Shown here: positions 36,701-49,375 of the stretch, in pieces
How positions within the stretch are numbered: the first letter of the stretch is position 1
Layout: each line of letters starts with the position of its first letter
Assembly (NCBI RefSeq): GCF_932526225.1
Contig: NC_064036.1
Coordinates: forward strand, 2,294,001 to 2,358,000
Direction: 5' to 3'
Origin: Nematostella vectensis
Taxonomy: Eukaryota > Cnidaria > Anthozoa > Actiniaria > Edwardsiidae
Length of the DNA stretch: 64,000 nt
Program-made: the position numbers and the translations under genes
Notes under the pieces: generated by a model
What the model was told of the DNA's origin: nothing
The model's input: the letters and a program-made list of their open reading frames with translations, nothing else
Database searches by the model: none

Positions 36701-39700
36701 ACCCGAAATCTCCAGCCTAACCTTAAAGTTTTAGCTGTCATACGATGATTCAGTGCAACTTCTTGATGTATGGTCTATTTTTTTTCTTTTTTATTTGAAC
36801 GAAGTTCGATCCTCGTTGCATGATATATTTTTTTAAACATTGTTTATTTTCCTTTATTTTCCTTTTTTATTTCTGAACAAGTTATTGTGTTTATGAACTT
36901 TTTTTATCTGAATCGCTAATGGACGAAAGCATACTGCGCTGCAATTTTTTGCAGTTTTGTGGCTTTTTCTGTAGCAGGCGCATAGCTGGGGGTGGGGGGT
37001 GGGTTGGGGGAGAGGTGGAAAAGGGTAGCGCGCATCCCCCTTGCCCGCTATATTAATGTGGATCATTTCCTGTTGAAGGATCATCAGATATTTTCTTTTT
37101 TCCACGCGTTCCCCCTACCTCTACATTCCTTCTCAATTCTTTGGCATTTGCATCTGTCATAGTCGGTTTCTAAGTACGGGTCTATTTTTTCTGGTTATTT
37201 AGAATTTGACGCTTGAGATTTCACGAAACTGAGTGATGCATATTTTGGATTAAGAAGCAATTTGTTTATCTTTTCCAGATATTTATACCCCCGGATAACA
37301 GAAGCCAGATCGATCAGTTGTACACGAAGATCACGGTGAAGGAGCTCATTTCCCTTTGTCCCAAGGTATTTTAAAGGGGGCATCTATTAAAGTGGTTTTT
37401 CGTAGGGTTCGGTTAAATTAGAAGGTAACCTAAAAATAACACATAGATGTCCAGTTTAGATTATCTACTTGTCTTATTGTAAGGGAGTCTTAACGTAGCC
37501 TAATTATTTCGCATCCATCGCTACAAACTGCTGCGCCATACATTGGTTGATCCTCTTTGTATCTTCTACGATATTAATGTTAAATGATATCCTTTTTTTT
37601 CAGATTCCGTGGATGGATTTCTTTTCAAGTGCATTTTCAGGAGTAGCCGTGATAAAAGAAAGTGAGAGTGTTGTTGTTATGGCAACAGAATATCTACGCG
37701 CATTGTCAGCCGTCATCAGTGGAGCCAATCAGACGTAAGAATTAAAAATGCATGTCACGATTAACGCTCGAGATAAACACTCACAATTATCGCGTGAGAT
37801 TCGTGTCATGCAAGCAGCCACACGTTGCTATTTAACGCAAATTATGCTGGTCCATCAATGCCACATGTCAACTAGCATATCCCATGTAATACAGTATCAC
37901 AATAATAATAATATCCATTCCAGCCTTGCAATATTCCAACCTTATAATGAGAACACAAGTGTTCTGTGTTATTCTTGAAACATCTTTTATCCTTCTTACC
38001 AGGCATCACCCAACTTGTCTAGTTTCAAAAAGGCCCTACCCCTTTACCAGGAAACACTTTTAACATCTGGTGTATAACCTTACCAGGAAACAGGATAACT
38101 ACTAACTGTTATCTTGAAATTTACCTAACGTTTGTCTTGGGTTCACTTGGCCTTACCCCTTATATCGTCATAATTTGGCCCCACCAATTTACCAGGCAAT
38201 ACATACATTGTCTTGTGTTCACTTGACCCTACCCCTTGTATCGTCTGGTTTTAATTTGGCCCTACCAATTTAGCAGGCAATACCTAACTTTGTCTTGTGT
38301 TCACTTGACCCTACCCCTTGTATCGTCTGGTTTTAATTTGGCCCTACCAATTTACCAGGAAATACCTAGCTTTGTCTTGTGTTCGCTTGACCCTACCCCT
38401 TGTACCTTCTGGTTTTAATTTGGCCCTACCAATTTACCAGGAAATACCTAACTTTGTCTTGTGTTCACTTGACCCTACCCCTTGTATCCTCTGGTTTTAA
38501 TTTGACCCTACCCCTTGTATCGTCTGGTTATAATTTGGTCCTACCAATTTACCGGGGAATACCTAACTTTGTCTTGTGTTCACTTGACCCTACCCCTTGT
38601 ATCGTCTGGTTTTATTTTGGCCCTACCAATTTACCAGGGAATACCTAACTTTGTCTTGTGTTCACTTGACCCTACCCCTTGTATCGTCTGGCTTTAATTT
38701 GGCCCTACCAATTTAACAAAAAAATACCCAACCTTACTAACTCTGTTTTTTTTTTAATACCTAACTCTCCTCATGTTTTAGTGTGTTGAATGACTACATG
38801 GTTTGGCATGTTGTCGAGCATTTTGCCCCGTCCCTCTCCTCCCCGTTCCGTGACGCACACCAAGCCCTCCGCCAAGTACTGGACGGAGCCAGTAAGGCCG
38901 AAGACCTCTGGGCGCGCTGTATAAGCGAGACAGACGAGGCTGTTGGTATGGCTTTAGGGAAGCTCTTTATTAAGGAAACATTTGAGGGATCAAGCAAAAC
39001 TCAGGTAAAATACAGGCGCGTACGAATTACGGTTTGTAAGGGATTCCGATATTTTTCCAAATCATAATAAATCATAGTAAAGCCACAGGATAGGGAGGGG
39101 AAAGCACCCCCTCCATCATGGCACATACAAGCCATATTAAAAAAAACATTCTTGCTATACATTGTTGGAAATGCTTGTGCAGCCTTAATTAGATGCTCAT
39201 CTGATGCATCTCTGTGGTCGAAGCCGCAAGTTAAACCTCTAGCGTTAGGTCCGCGAGCCCAGTCTAAGCACTTGCCCTTATAATTCTAGGGATAATAGAA
39301 GTTATGTTTTCCTCAATAGGCGACAGAAATGATTGACGCAATACGTGCAGCATTCAAGAAACGCCTTCCTTATTTGGACTGGATGGATGAGAAAACGCGA
39401 CTCGCTGCCATTGATAAGGTATACTGTCAAAGTTAGAAATCTTGCGCACTTGATATGCTTGTTTGGTTTTTGCAGCCATTTTTAATTTTTCATTGTTAAA
39501 TCTATGTCAGTGCAGGGGCGGCGGAAGGGGAGGGGCAGGGGGCGCCAGCCCCCCCTCTTTTCTGAGCGGATGTTTCTTTATATATGAACGTCTTTTTTAG
39601 CCAACGGGTTTTAAGCGGTGCATATGCAACCGACAACAAATTTGTTGACAGTTTAAAATGCCGTGCATAAAAACTAAGGTTATCCTCCGCGTTCTTATAA

Positions 39701-42700
39701 ATAGCGCTTAAGAATTTGAAACCACCACCCACGCCTCCCCCCCTGAAACCACCACCCACGCCTCCCCCCTGAAACCACCAACCACCCCTCCCTCTGAAAC
39801 CACTACCCACCCCTCCCCCCAACCCCCCCCCCCCCCCCCCCCCCCACCTATGGAACCCATCCGCCGCCCCTGCAGTGTAATGTAAAATCAGCCTAAAATC
39901 CGAATAGATAGAGGGTTATAGCTTTCAAGTTTACAGTAATTTTAACTTTAGATTTAAACGTGCAAAGGCCTGAAGAACAATAAGGCCAGACAGCTGCAGG
40001 GGCCACACCCTATCGCGTGCACACATCCTCGAGCATAACTAAATTATGCTAATGTAACAGGCATATTCACCTCACGTGATATTTGGGTGTATTGATATTG
40101 TGAAATGATATTCACCTAGCGATATCTACTCCGTATTCGGATTCGACGTCGCGATAAGTACCTTTTGTCCTTGTCATAGCAATTCCATTGATCTTTTTTT
40201 TTCCTATTGGCTAACATGTATAACATTTCAGGCAGACGCAGTTGTGGATATGATTGGTTACCCATCGTTTATTGAAAGTGATGCAGAGTTAGATTCAAGA
40301 TACAAAGAGGTAGGTACCTTAACAACATTATGTGACAGATGCCACCCGAGAACGCGCTACCAACTTTATCGAAACCAGGCAAATATAATGCGCGTACGCA
40401 GGATTTATCTTGAAACTTGACCTTCAACTCACTTGTTGGAGGTCAAGGCGGGTGCGCACGCACCCTAGCTATAATTTTTAATTTAACGAATACGATCTGA
40501 TGAATGTTTTTTTTAATGTGTGTTTTTTCAGCTTGCCGAGGAGTTTACTGAGGTGGAGTATTTTGCAAATCAGCTTGCGGAAGTGAAATTTTCTTATAAG
40601 AAGAACATTGGGGAGCTGCGTAAACCGGTTGACAAGAATAAGTGAGTATATCAATGCACCAAATCATCCGAGCACGGCATATCTCATAAAAAAACGTACC
40701 ACTTTTTTGACTGATGGTTTTGTTGTTGTTTTTGTTGTTTAAGGTGGCTAATGACTCCACAGACCGTGAATGCTTACTACAGCCCATCAAGAAACCAGAT
40801 AGGTGAGGCCATTAAATCACACCCCCAACTATGATCAGTTGTGTCTTAAGGGATGGAACAGATAGGTGAGACCATTAAATCACACCGCCAACTATGATCA
40901 GTTGTGTCTTAAGGGATGGGACAGATAGGTGAGGCCATTAAATCACACCCCCAACTATGATCAGTTGTATCTTAAGGGATGCAACAGATAGGTGAGGCCA
41001 TTAAATCACACCCCCAACTATGATCAGTTGTGTCTTAAGGGATGGGACAGATAGGTGAGACCATTAAATCACACCGCCAACTATGATCAGTTGTGTCTTA
41101 AGGGATGGGACAGATAGGTGAGGCCATTAAATCACACCCCCAACTATGATCAGTTGTATCTTAAGGGATGCAACAGATAGGTGAGGCCATTAAATCACAC
41201 CCCCAACTATGATCAGTTGTGTCTTAAGAGATGGGACAGATAGGTGAGACCATTAAATCACACCCCCAACTATGATCAGTTGTGTCTTAAGGGATGGGAC
41301 AGATAGGTGAGACCATTAAATCACACCGCCAACTATGATCAGTTGTGTCTTAAGGGATGGGACAGATAGGTGAGGCCAATAAATCACACCCCCAACTATG
41401 ATCAGTTGTGTCTTAAGGGATGGGACCTGGTTGGATGAAGGTTTTCTCTGAAGAGGGGAAGGGGCTCAGTGACAAAAGGTTAGGGGGAATTATTTATTGT
41501 TATATATGGCTTTCTGGCAGCCCAAAGGAGGGGGGAGGGGGGTTAAACCCCCTAGATCCATTATTTGGGAATCTCTAGTATATGGCGAACCCGTCCCACA
41601 TTCTAGCTTGCCAACATTTTATTATGGGACGTCAGAGAACCACTGTAGAAGGCAGAGTCGATCTCCTGTGTCTGTGCTTGGCTAAATCGTCAAAGTGGGA
41701 TAAACATACTAAACACTTTCTTCATCCATGTAAATTGCTTGGCAGCGCAGAAGCACACCGGATAGAGCCCGCAATATTGAATTCATTTATTCATTGTACT
41801 GAAATTCGGATAAAGTTGGCCCATCTGTCCCTTTTTCGCCCTCACCCTTGCTCTCGTGTCCACGCATCGACTAGGCTCGATCTTCAGGTCGTTTCTGAGC
41901 CCGCGGTAAAGCTCAAAAAGAGCCTATGTATCGACACTTTTATCTTCTTTATTCATTTTTAAATCAATATTTATATCATATAACCATTTCATCTTGTTTC
42001 AGTATTTCCCGCTGGTATTCTACAAGCACCTTACTTCGATAAGCGTTCCCCAAAGTAAGTTTCCTCGGGTTCGATAGGGTGTTACCAACTCATAATAGGG
42101 TGAAATGATAATTGTACCTCTCTTTGCTCTTTATACAAAACAGCTAAAATAGTCTAAGTTAGTCTAGTTCCCCACGGACTACTTGGGGCTAAGCCGAACT
42201 ATCCTGTACCACAGCGTTTCTTGCGGTTCTGTCTTATGTCTTTGTTTTGGTATTTAGATTTGTGAACTATGGAAGCATAGGGGCGGCAGTGGGACACGAA
42301 CTTGTTCATGGATTCGATAACTCGGGTGAGTACTCGTCACTCGCGAGGGATACTGGTTACCTGAGATAGTAAGTGCTGACTTTTAAGAAAAGTTAAGAAA
42401 TGTTTATGATGCTCAAGAATTCGCAGGAAAGGTGCTCTTTCCCGCATTATTGGCTGACGCCTGTGATCTAAATATTGAACAGTGTTTTGGGCTTGGGACC
42501 CAAAAAGGTTTCTCTTCACCTATTCTTCGTCCGCCGCATAGTGGACAGTGAAGTGACAGCGTCTTGGGGAAGGGCAAGAGTATCCTTTTCGTCACACCCG
42601 TTTTCCTGCAGGTCGGATGTACGACAAGAGGGGTAACTATGGGACGCCGTGGTGGACGCAAAAGGCAGTGGACGGGTTTAAAGTCAAGGCGGATTGTCTA

Positions 42701-44244
42701 ATCAAGCAGTATAACCAGTTTAACTACTACGGCAAAAACGTAAGTGAGATATCGTTTTCGGATAATAATCCCTTATTGTATCTCATGCGTAATTTGTGTA
42801 TAGGACAATGGGAAGTATACATTAGGAGAGAACATCGCAGATAACGGCGGCCTGAAGGCTTCGTATGCGGTAAGTACAGGGTCAAAACAGACGACGGTAA
42901 TGGGTGGAACACGCGACCGAAACATGTTTTTAGGAAACAACATATTTAACCGAGGTTATGCATTCCCAGGCGTACCAAGACTGGGTCCAGAAACACGGCG
43001 AAGAAAATACGCTTCCCGTGATTGGTTCTGAGTGGGGACTCACAAACGATCAGCTCTTCTTTATTGCATATGGGCAGGTTAGTGACTTGTACAATGCGTT
43101 ACAATGGCGTTTTTCTTTTTTTAAACATGCCGTTTGGGGGTGGCTGGGGCGTTGCGAGGTGTCCCCCTCCCTCCCTCCCTCCCTCTCTCCCTCCCTCCCT
43201 CCCTCCCTCCCTCCCTCCCTCCCTCCCTCCCTCCCTCCCTCCCTCCCTCCCTCCCTCCCTCCCTCCCTCCCTCCCTCCCTCCCTCCCTCCCTCCCTCCCT
43301 CCCTCCCTCCCTCCCTCCCTCCCTCCCTCCCCCCCCTCCCCCCCTCCCTCCCTCCCCCCCTCCCCCCCTCCCCCTCCCTCCCTCCCTACCTCCCTCCCTC
43401 CCTCCCTCCCTCCCTCCCTCCCTCCCTCCCTCCCTCCCTCCCTCTCCCTCCCTCCCCCCATATGTCCAATTCCAAAAGATCGCCGATGGATAAATTATTG
43501 TAAAGTCAGGTGACGATAACCCTTATGCTGCTTTGTTTATGTCTCAGAGCTGGTGTGCCAGTATTCGACCCGAGAAAGCGATCGCCATGTTGGATACGGA
43601 TCCGCATTCTCCTAATAAATTCAGGTACATACTCATCCGAACATGGACAGAAGACTAGAGGGAACGCCCTAAGACTCGTGCCATTTGCTAAAGTGAACGC
43701 AGCCATTTTAGTGGTTTGCACAGTCGTGGTTATTAAAACGGCCATAATCCTTTGCGCGCCTCGTATCTTTCAGTTTATTGCGACAGTGGATGAGACAGCG
43801 CGCTATCGTAGTTGTTTAGGGAAAGCAGATCAGTGTTCTATTCTCCACACCTGAATTTCATTTTTTTTTTTATGTAGTCGATTAAAAGACAAAATATAAA
43901 AGAAAAGGAAATAAAGGCGGGCAGTTGTTTGCATACTCCTCGTGTTTTTTTTAGCTCGGAACACTTGTTGAGGGGAGATAACCCGAGGAAAAAGCGAAAA
44001 ATAGGCGAGGGCCCAGCAAACTCACGTCTGAACCGGAAATCCAGTCTGGCACTTAATAGTGACACTTTTTAAATGTTCCGACCCAATCCATCTTAAGATT
44101 CCATGTGTTGCAATTTCATTATCTAATCTCTTACTCCCATCTAGGGTTCTTGGCACGTTATCCAACTTGAAAGAGTTTGCGCGTGCGTGGAAGTGCCCAC
44201 TTGGCAGCCCTATGAATCCTGTAAAGAAATGTGTTATCTGGTAA
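33770..44244 (+). CDS. M13 zinc metallopeptidase (neprilysin / endothelin-converting enzyme family)
   Basis: A type II membrane ectopeptidase that would process small peptides at the cell surface. Seventeen exons: 33770-34540, 35050-35109, 36026-36145, 37279-37365, 37604-37734, 38782-39004, 39320-39418, 40232-40309, 40532-40641, 40744-40802, 42003-42054, 42258-42325, 42612-42739, 42804-42869, 42970-43077, 43548-43624, 44145-44244; 2337 nt, 778 aa, phases consistent. A ~64-residue cytoplasmic tail is followed by one membrane span ([20 protein letters not shown]), then the Cys-rich start of the ectodomain ([34 protein letters not shown]). Substrate-binding NAYYSP, zinc site [11 protein letters not shown] (HExxH), third zinc ligand [16 protein letters not shown] and the C terminus [16 protein letters not shown] complete the family set. 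The CxxW end is canonical. The family cannot be split into NEP or ECE by eye; length fits both. Several introns carry minisatellites, one built from an exon donor. Confidence 0.95.
35560..35945. repeat. ~88-bp C-rich minisatellite, M13 intron 2 (about 5 units)
   Basis: Unit with CCCTAGTTACACCCCTACTA, GCCCCACCCCTTCCCCAACG, TTAAAATC.TG.GCTTCCCC and TCAGACTAACCTTCTT. Each unit holds a pyrimidine tract ending CCCCTCAG, like a 3' splice site, though the real acceptor (36025) is in non-repeated sequence. Confidence 0.85.
38000..38735. repeat. ~82-bp minisatellite, M13 intron 5 (about 8 units)
   Basis: Unit with TTTGTCTTGTGTTCACTTGA, CCCTACCCCTTGTATCGTCT, GGTTTTAATTTGGCCCTACC and AATTTACCAGGAAATACCTA. 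Units near 38500 and at the left end are truncated or diverged. Overlapping 60-80-codon frames are by-products. Confidence 0.88.
39513..39872. mobile_element. MITE with CAGGGGCGGCGGA termini, M13 intron 7
   Basis: Left end CAGGGGCGGCGGAAGG and right end CCATCCGCCGCCCCTG are inverted repeats (13 perfect bp). The interior has a short C-rich minisatellite (GAAACCACCACCCACGCCTC, four copies) and a 25-C run. A similar left end is at about 20512. Confidence 0.6.
40792..41430 (+). repeat. 63-bp minisatellite carrying an M13 exon end and GT donor (10 copies)
   Basis: The true exon 40744-40802 ends in CCAGATAG before GTGAGGCCATTAAATCACAC. Nine further units of about 63 bp follow directly, each with CAGATAG before GTGAG(G/A)CCATTAAATC, then CAACTATGATCAGTTGTGTC. 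So ten donor sites stand in a row. Reading past the true donor meets TGA in CCC CAA CTA TGA, so every extended exon is terminated. Confidence 0.9.
43161..43457. repeat. (CCCT)n microsatellite, ~300 bp, M13 intron 15
   Basis: Nearly pure CCCT tetranucleotide run with a less regular C-rich patch at 43329-43380. It begins about 85 bp after the donor of exon 42970-43077. Open frames in all phases (PPSLPPSL and the reverse GGREGGRE) are artefacts of the repeat. Confidence 0.95.
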
Positions 44245-44432
44245 TACCAAGGCACTCGAATATCAAGAGTATTATGGGAACATTATCTGGTGATACCAAG
44301 GCACGCTCGCATATCAAGAGTATAGGGAAACGCCATGGGCTAGGTGGACAAATATCGTCTGTTTTCTACAGATAGATAAGAGCCCTGTTTAACGATTGTA
44401 CATAAACACAGGGTACATTGACTTTGTCAGTA

Positions 44433-44438
44433 TATTAA
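44433..44438 (+). terminator. Candidate poly(A) signal ATTAAA of the M13 gene
   Basis: ATTAAA about 190 bp past the stop in an AT-rich stretch. It is the first plausible signal on this strand. Confidence 0.35.
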
Positions 44439-44604
44439 ACATAATTTATTATAATTAACAATGTATGGCATGTATGAAGTGTTTTTCTTTGAAAGCGTTT
44501 AAAAAAACGGGTTCAGAAAAAAGAGTAATGAAAATGGTCAATGAATATGTGCAGAATTGTTGTTGTGTTTGGAGGGAAGGAAGTCTGGACATAGTAAGGA
44601 CACT

Positions 44605-45265
44605 CAAAAGATCCCAAAGGAGTCGACGGGAGAGGGGGGGGGGGGGAAAGATCCCATAGGAGTCGGCGGGAGAGGGGGGGGGAAAGATCCCATAGGAGTC
44701 GACGGGAGAGGGGGGGGAAAGATCCCATAGGAGTCGACGGGAGAGGGGGGGGGAAAGATCCCATAGGAGTCGACGGGAGAGGGGGGGGAAAGATCCCATA
44801 GGAGTCGACGGGAGAGGGGGGGGGAAAGATCCCATAGGAGTCGACGGGAGAGGGGAGGGGAAAGATCCCATAGGAGTCGACGGGAGAGGGGGGGGGTTAA
44901 AGATCCCATAGGAGTCGACGGGAGAGGGGGGGGGGAAAGATCCCATAGGAGTCGACGGGAGAGGGGGGGGGAAAGATCCCATAGGAGTCGACGGGAGAGG
45001 GGGGGGGGAAAGATCCCATAGGAGTCGACGGGAGAGGGGGGGGAAAGATCCCATAGGAGTCGACGGGAGAGGGGGGGGGGAAAAATCCCATAGGAGTCGA
45101 CGGGAGAGGGGGGGGGGGAAAGATCCCATAGGAGTCGACGGGAGAGGGGGGGGAAAGATCCCATAGGAGTCGACGGGAGAGGGGCGGAAAGATCCCATAG
45201 GAGTCGACGGAAGAGGGGGGGGGGGAAGATCCCATAGGAGTCGACGGGAGGGGGGGTGGAAGAGG
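44605..45265. repeat. ~37-bp minisatellite with G8-G10 runs and a SalI site in each unit
   Basis: About 17-18 units of AAAGATCCCATAGGAGTCGA, CGGGAGAGGGG and a G run of variable length. GTCGAC and GATCCC are invariant while the G run changes. Open frames on the minus strand (SPVDSYGIF, PSTPMGSF) are by-products. It lies just downstream of the M13 gene. Confidence 0.92.
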
Positions 45266-48200
45266 GAGCATTTATGTTGTTTTTATTTTTTACGGTAACT
45301 GACGAACAGGAAATTTTACGTAAAGCGGGACTTTTTTATCAAACAATGCAGGTTTTTTTTAGACCCGGAGGGCATGCATGATTTTTTTCCCAAAATAACC
45401 CCTCCCCTCCCACTCAAAAATTAACTGGTCGCCTCTTTAGTTTAGTATCCCAATAATCTGCCCATCGGACAAGGGGCGGAATCTAGATTTCCAGGGATGC
45501 CACTCGCGAGATAATTATGGAGAATTTGCAAGCTTTTTCTTGGCATATTTAAAGTTCGTGTTTTCGCGTTGCCTCCCGTTGATGTATCGGTCTTTACGTG
45601 ACCCTCAAGCAGCGTGCTATTCGACACAGGACTTCCAGCCCCTGTTAGCAACACCATTAAAGAACTAAGAGAAAATTAAAAATCATTTTTCCCCCTTGTT
45701 TATAGATGCCTGATTGGCGTAATTCTCTTCTCTCTCACAAAACGCGACTACTACAAATACTTACTCGAAGCCGGCCATGAGGACCAAGCACCAAACAGCA
45801 TCATCAGAAAAACAATGCACTATGAGCGAATTGGAATATGTCGCGCGCCCGTAAAAGAATTTTCCCGTAAAAATACTTAATTCCAATTATCCGAGAATTT
45901 TAGGGCAGTGGGTGGTAAATAGGGTTCATGCAAAGGGAAGAGGCATGCTTGCTGCCCTTTATCAGTCACTTTATTTTTTTGTTTTTTTCGCCTGTCGAAT
46001 AACAGAGCCCACAAGCTTATTGACATAACAATTAAATCTTGATAGGTTTATATGATTTTGTCAAGGAATAAATGAATAAAAGGTTATGTGAAAGGGAATA
46101 TTGTTGTAGGTGATGGCACTTGCTATTGTTGGCTAATGACATGCCTTCTAAAACGCGAGAAATAAGGTCGCTAATTCATTTGAGTTACAATTATAAAATG
46201 ATATAGAACTCGAATTCCACAATGTCAGTTTTAAAATTCTAAGAATCTATTTAAAAGTATGCTGCGGGCTTCCATGGTCAAAACAAGTGTAAAGCCAATC
46301 AGAATGTGTTTTGATTGACACAAATTTCAAAGTGTGGAAATTTAGGCCATTTCCCAAGCGCACCTTTCTCGCACTCTGATTGGCTGGTGAATAAGAAATA
46401 ATATCAGTGTCTGGGAACTGACAAAGCGCGGTGGCATCCAACGAAGTGGTGACCATGATGGTGTTTACGGTTGGAAGGCGGAGTTGGCACACGCCCCACC
46501 ACCCCGCCCCGCCCCCCAATCTAATTTAGGCCCTTGAAATGCAGCAATCCCTATTTGAGTGTTGAGACCGTGTTGGACCGAGAACTCTGTTGTTCAACTA
46601 TCTGGATGGCCATTGCTGCTTTTTAGAGAAATCCCTATTGAGAAAAAAAAAACTTTAGATAAAATGCAAACGTGTTTCTAAATCATCGTGTCTTTTCTAT
46701 GGGGGAAACTGTTAGGCTGCCTAACATTCATTATAACATTGCTTTCGACAAAGAAAGTATAAATACAGTACGATGACCAGCTCCGTATCCCTTCATATTT
46801 AAATTGCTCTATCTTTTTTGCGGAGGAAAGTTTCCAACTTCAATCGCTCAATATTGCCCTAAATGGATTGAAACTTCACAGAGATGTAAATAACAACTCC
46901 ACAAACATGTAAGAAAAGTTTGAAGGAATTTTATTATATTTTTCGTCACAATTTGTTTTATTGTGATAAAGTAACTACGAATGAAACACGTAAAATACAA
47001 CATTAGCTTGGGGAAGCTGTGAACAAACCAACAATCGTCAATGGGCTTTCGCTCGCGTGTCGCTAACAAATCAGTCTGATGAAACGGTCTGATAAAATTT
47101 TTCCAACATAAATGCCTCGACCCACACAAATACTGAAACGGCAAAATAGACAAAATGCCAAAATGTAGAGGATTAGGTGAGCCTAGAATTGGGTGATTTA
47201 TTTTGATAATTTTAGTGCACGAGGGCTCAACAAAAAGCAGTTTTTATTTACAAGAACAAAATGTAAATGCTACGGCCGCCAATGCGTCGTTGTCGTTCTT
47301 TTGAGAGTTCTGCCATAATATCCCATGTCCCTTTGTAAGTTAGCCAGAGCTAATGATTTAACTATGGTTAATCTTGGCCGTTTTATTTAATCATCCTCGC
47401 ATATTGATATATCAATCACAGGTTCAGTAATTATTTTAATATAGAATAATATTTTATCGAGCGCTAACAATATCAAGGAGGTTGTCTTTAAAATGAAGTT
47501 CTTCATTCAGCCGAATGACTGAAATAAAAGGCCCACATAATAAAAATTAACCGTTTAGAATTAAATATTACTGGGATTAAATGATTAGTGGAGAACGGGA
47601 TAATCAAATCAATCCTTTTCGCGGCTTTATATCTGTAGTCAAACCAAAAACACATTATGGGCGCAGGGTGATAGGAAACTATTCCCACGTCCTCCGGGAA
47701 GCACGAAAAACTAAAAGCAATGTAAATCGTACACATTAACAGATATTCTTTCTTCTAAGCATTCGTATAAAAATTAGGACATTTTTGTTAAAGGAGGTAT
47801 TGTTTTCATCTGACTTTCGTGACGCGGGTCAGTTCACTGTGCAGTAAACGCCGCTCATTTTAGCAACAAATACGAAAATCGCTTTGAAATAATGCTACTT
47901 CCTGAACAAACCATTGGATGAAATAAGCTGAATTTACATCTCATGAAAGGTTAATAGTTTTGTATTATTTAGGTAGTTTTGGATTGTTCAAATCTACAAT
48001 ATTCGAGGCAAAAAGATAAAAACAAATGCTGAGTGATACGGAACTGGGACTGCTACGGAACTGGTTATCGTACTGTACAGAATGTTTGTGAGCCAAATAA
48101 TTGTTTAAGTCACCTTTTCTTGGAGTAGGTCATACTTCTTTGTCCGGACTTCATGTGCACCTTGGACCGTGGACCGGACGATTGCTGTGTCGGGAAAGGC

Positions 48201-48284
48201 GTCATTTAATGTTGCGGATTGGAGCATATGGTTGCAAGTCGAGGTGGAAAATCATTTTTTTTACCAATCATTCCCTACTACATT
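45266..48284. other. Intergenic, AT-rich, no gene recognised
   Basis: Short open frames (for example 46247-46519 and 46848-47153 on the minus strand) have no recognisable domain, no splice-supported partners and ordinary intergenic composition. I see nothing to annotate. Confidence 0.45.
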
Positions 48285-49375
48285 ATTACCAGTAATCATT
48301 CCCTACTACATTATTACCAGTCATCATTCCCTACTACATAATTACCAGTCATCATTCCCTACTACATTACCAGTCAATGTTCCCTAATACATTATTACCA
48401 GTCATCATTCCCTACTACATCATTACCAGTCATCATTCCCTACTACATTATTACCAGCCATCATTCCCTACTACATTATTACCAGTCATCATTCCCTACT
48501 TCATCATTACCAGTCATCATTCCTACTTCATTATTACCTGTCATCATTTCCTACTACATTATTACCTGTCATCATTCCCTACTACATTTCCAGTCATCAT
48601 TCCCTACTACATTATTGCCAGTCATCATTCCCTACTACATTGTTACCAGTCATCATTCCCTACTACATTATTACCAGTCATCATTCCCTACTACATCATT
48701 ACCAGTCATCATTCCCTACTACATCATTACCAGTCATCATTTCCTACTACATTATTACCAGTCATCATTTCCTACTACATTATTACCAGTCATCATTCCC
48801 TACTACATTATTACCAGTCATCATTCCCTACTACATCATTACCAGTCATCATTCCCTACTACATTATTACCAGTCATCATTCCCTACTACATTATTACCA
48901 GTCATCATTCCCTACTACATTATTACCAGTCATTATTCCCTACTACATTATTACCAGCCATCATTCCCTACTACATTACCAGTCATCATTCCCTACTACA
49001 TTATTACCAGTCATCATTCCCTACTACATTATTACAAGTCATCATTCCCTACTTCATCATTACCAGTCATCATTTCCTACTACATTATTGCCAGTCATCA
49101 TTTTCCTATAACATTATTACCAGTCATCATTCCCTACTACATCATTACCAGTCATCATTCCCTACTACATTATTACCAGTCATCATTCCCTACTACATTA
49201 TTGCCAGTCATCATTTCCCTACTACATTATTACCAGTCATCATTCCCTACTACATTATTACCAGTCATCATTCCCTACTACATTATTACCAGTCATCATT
49301 CCCTACTACATTATTGCCAGTCATCATTTTCCTATAACATTATTACAGTCATCATTTTCCTATTACATAGACATC
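48285..49375. repeat. 28-bp minisatellite at the EXOSC10 3' end (about 39 units)
   Basis: Unit CATTATTACCAGTCATCATT followed by CCCTACTA, with small variants (CATTGTTACC, TTGCCAG, TTTCCTACTA). Three ~240-codon plus frames across it (48377-49389) are by-products, since three frames are open together. The final unit contains the EXOSC10 stop codon on the minus strand; the rest would be its 3' UTR. Confidence 0.92.

Noticed and set aside
36450..36720. tRNA or other small RNA gene
   Set aside because: No A/B box pair or cloverleaf could be built by eye; I found no convincing tRNA or rRNA gene anywhere in the window.
43022..43513. Proline-rich frames (PPSLPPSL)
   Set aside because: (CCCT)n microsatellite in an M13 intron.
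44455..45271. Frames with SPVDSYGIFPP repeats
   Set aside because: Minisatellite with G runs of changing length; frames change from unit to unit.
45442..47736. Short minus-strand frames 45442-45657, 46247-46519, 46848-47153, 47503-47736
   Set aside because: No recognisable domain, no matching splice sites, normal length for chance frames.
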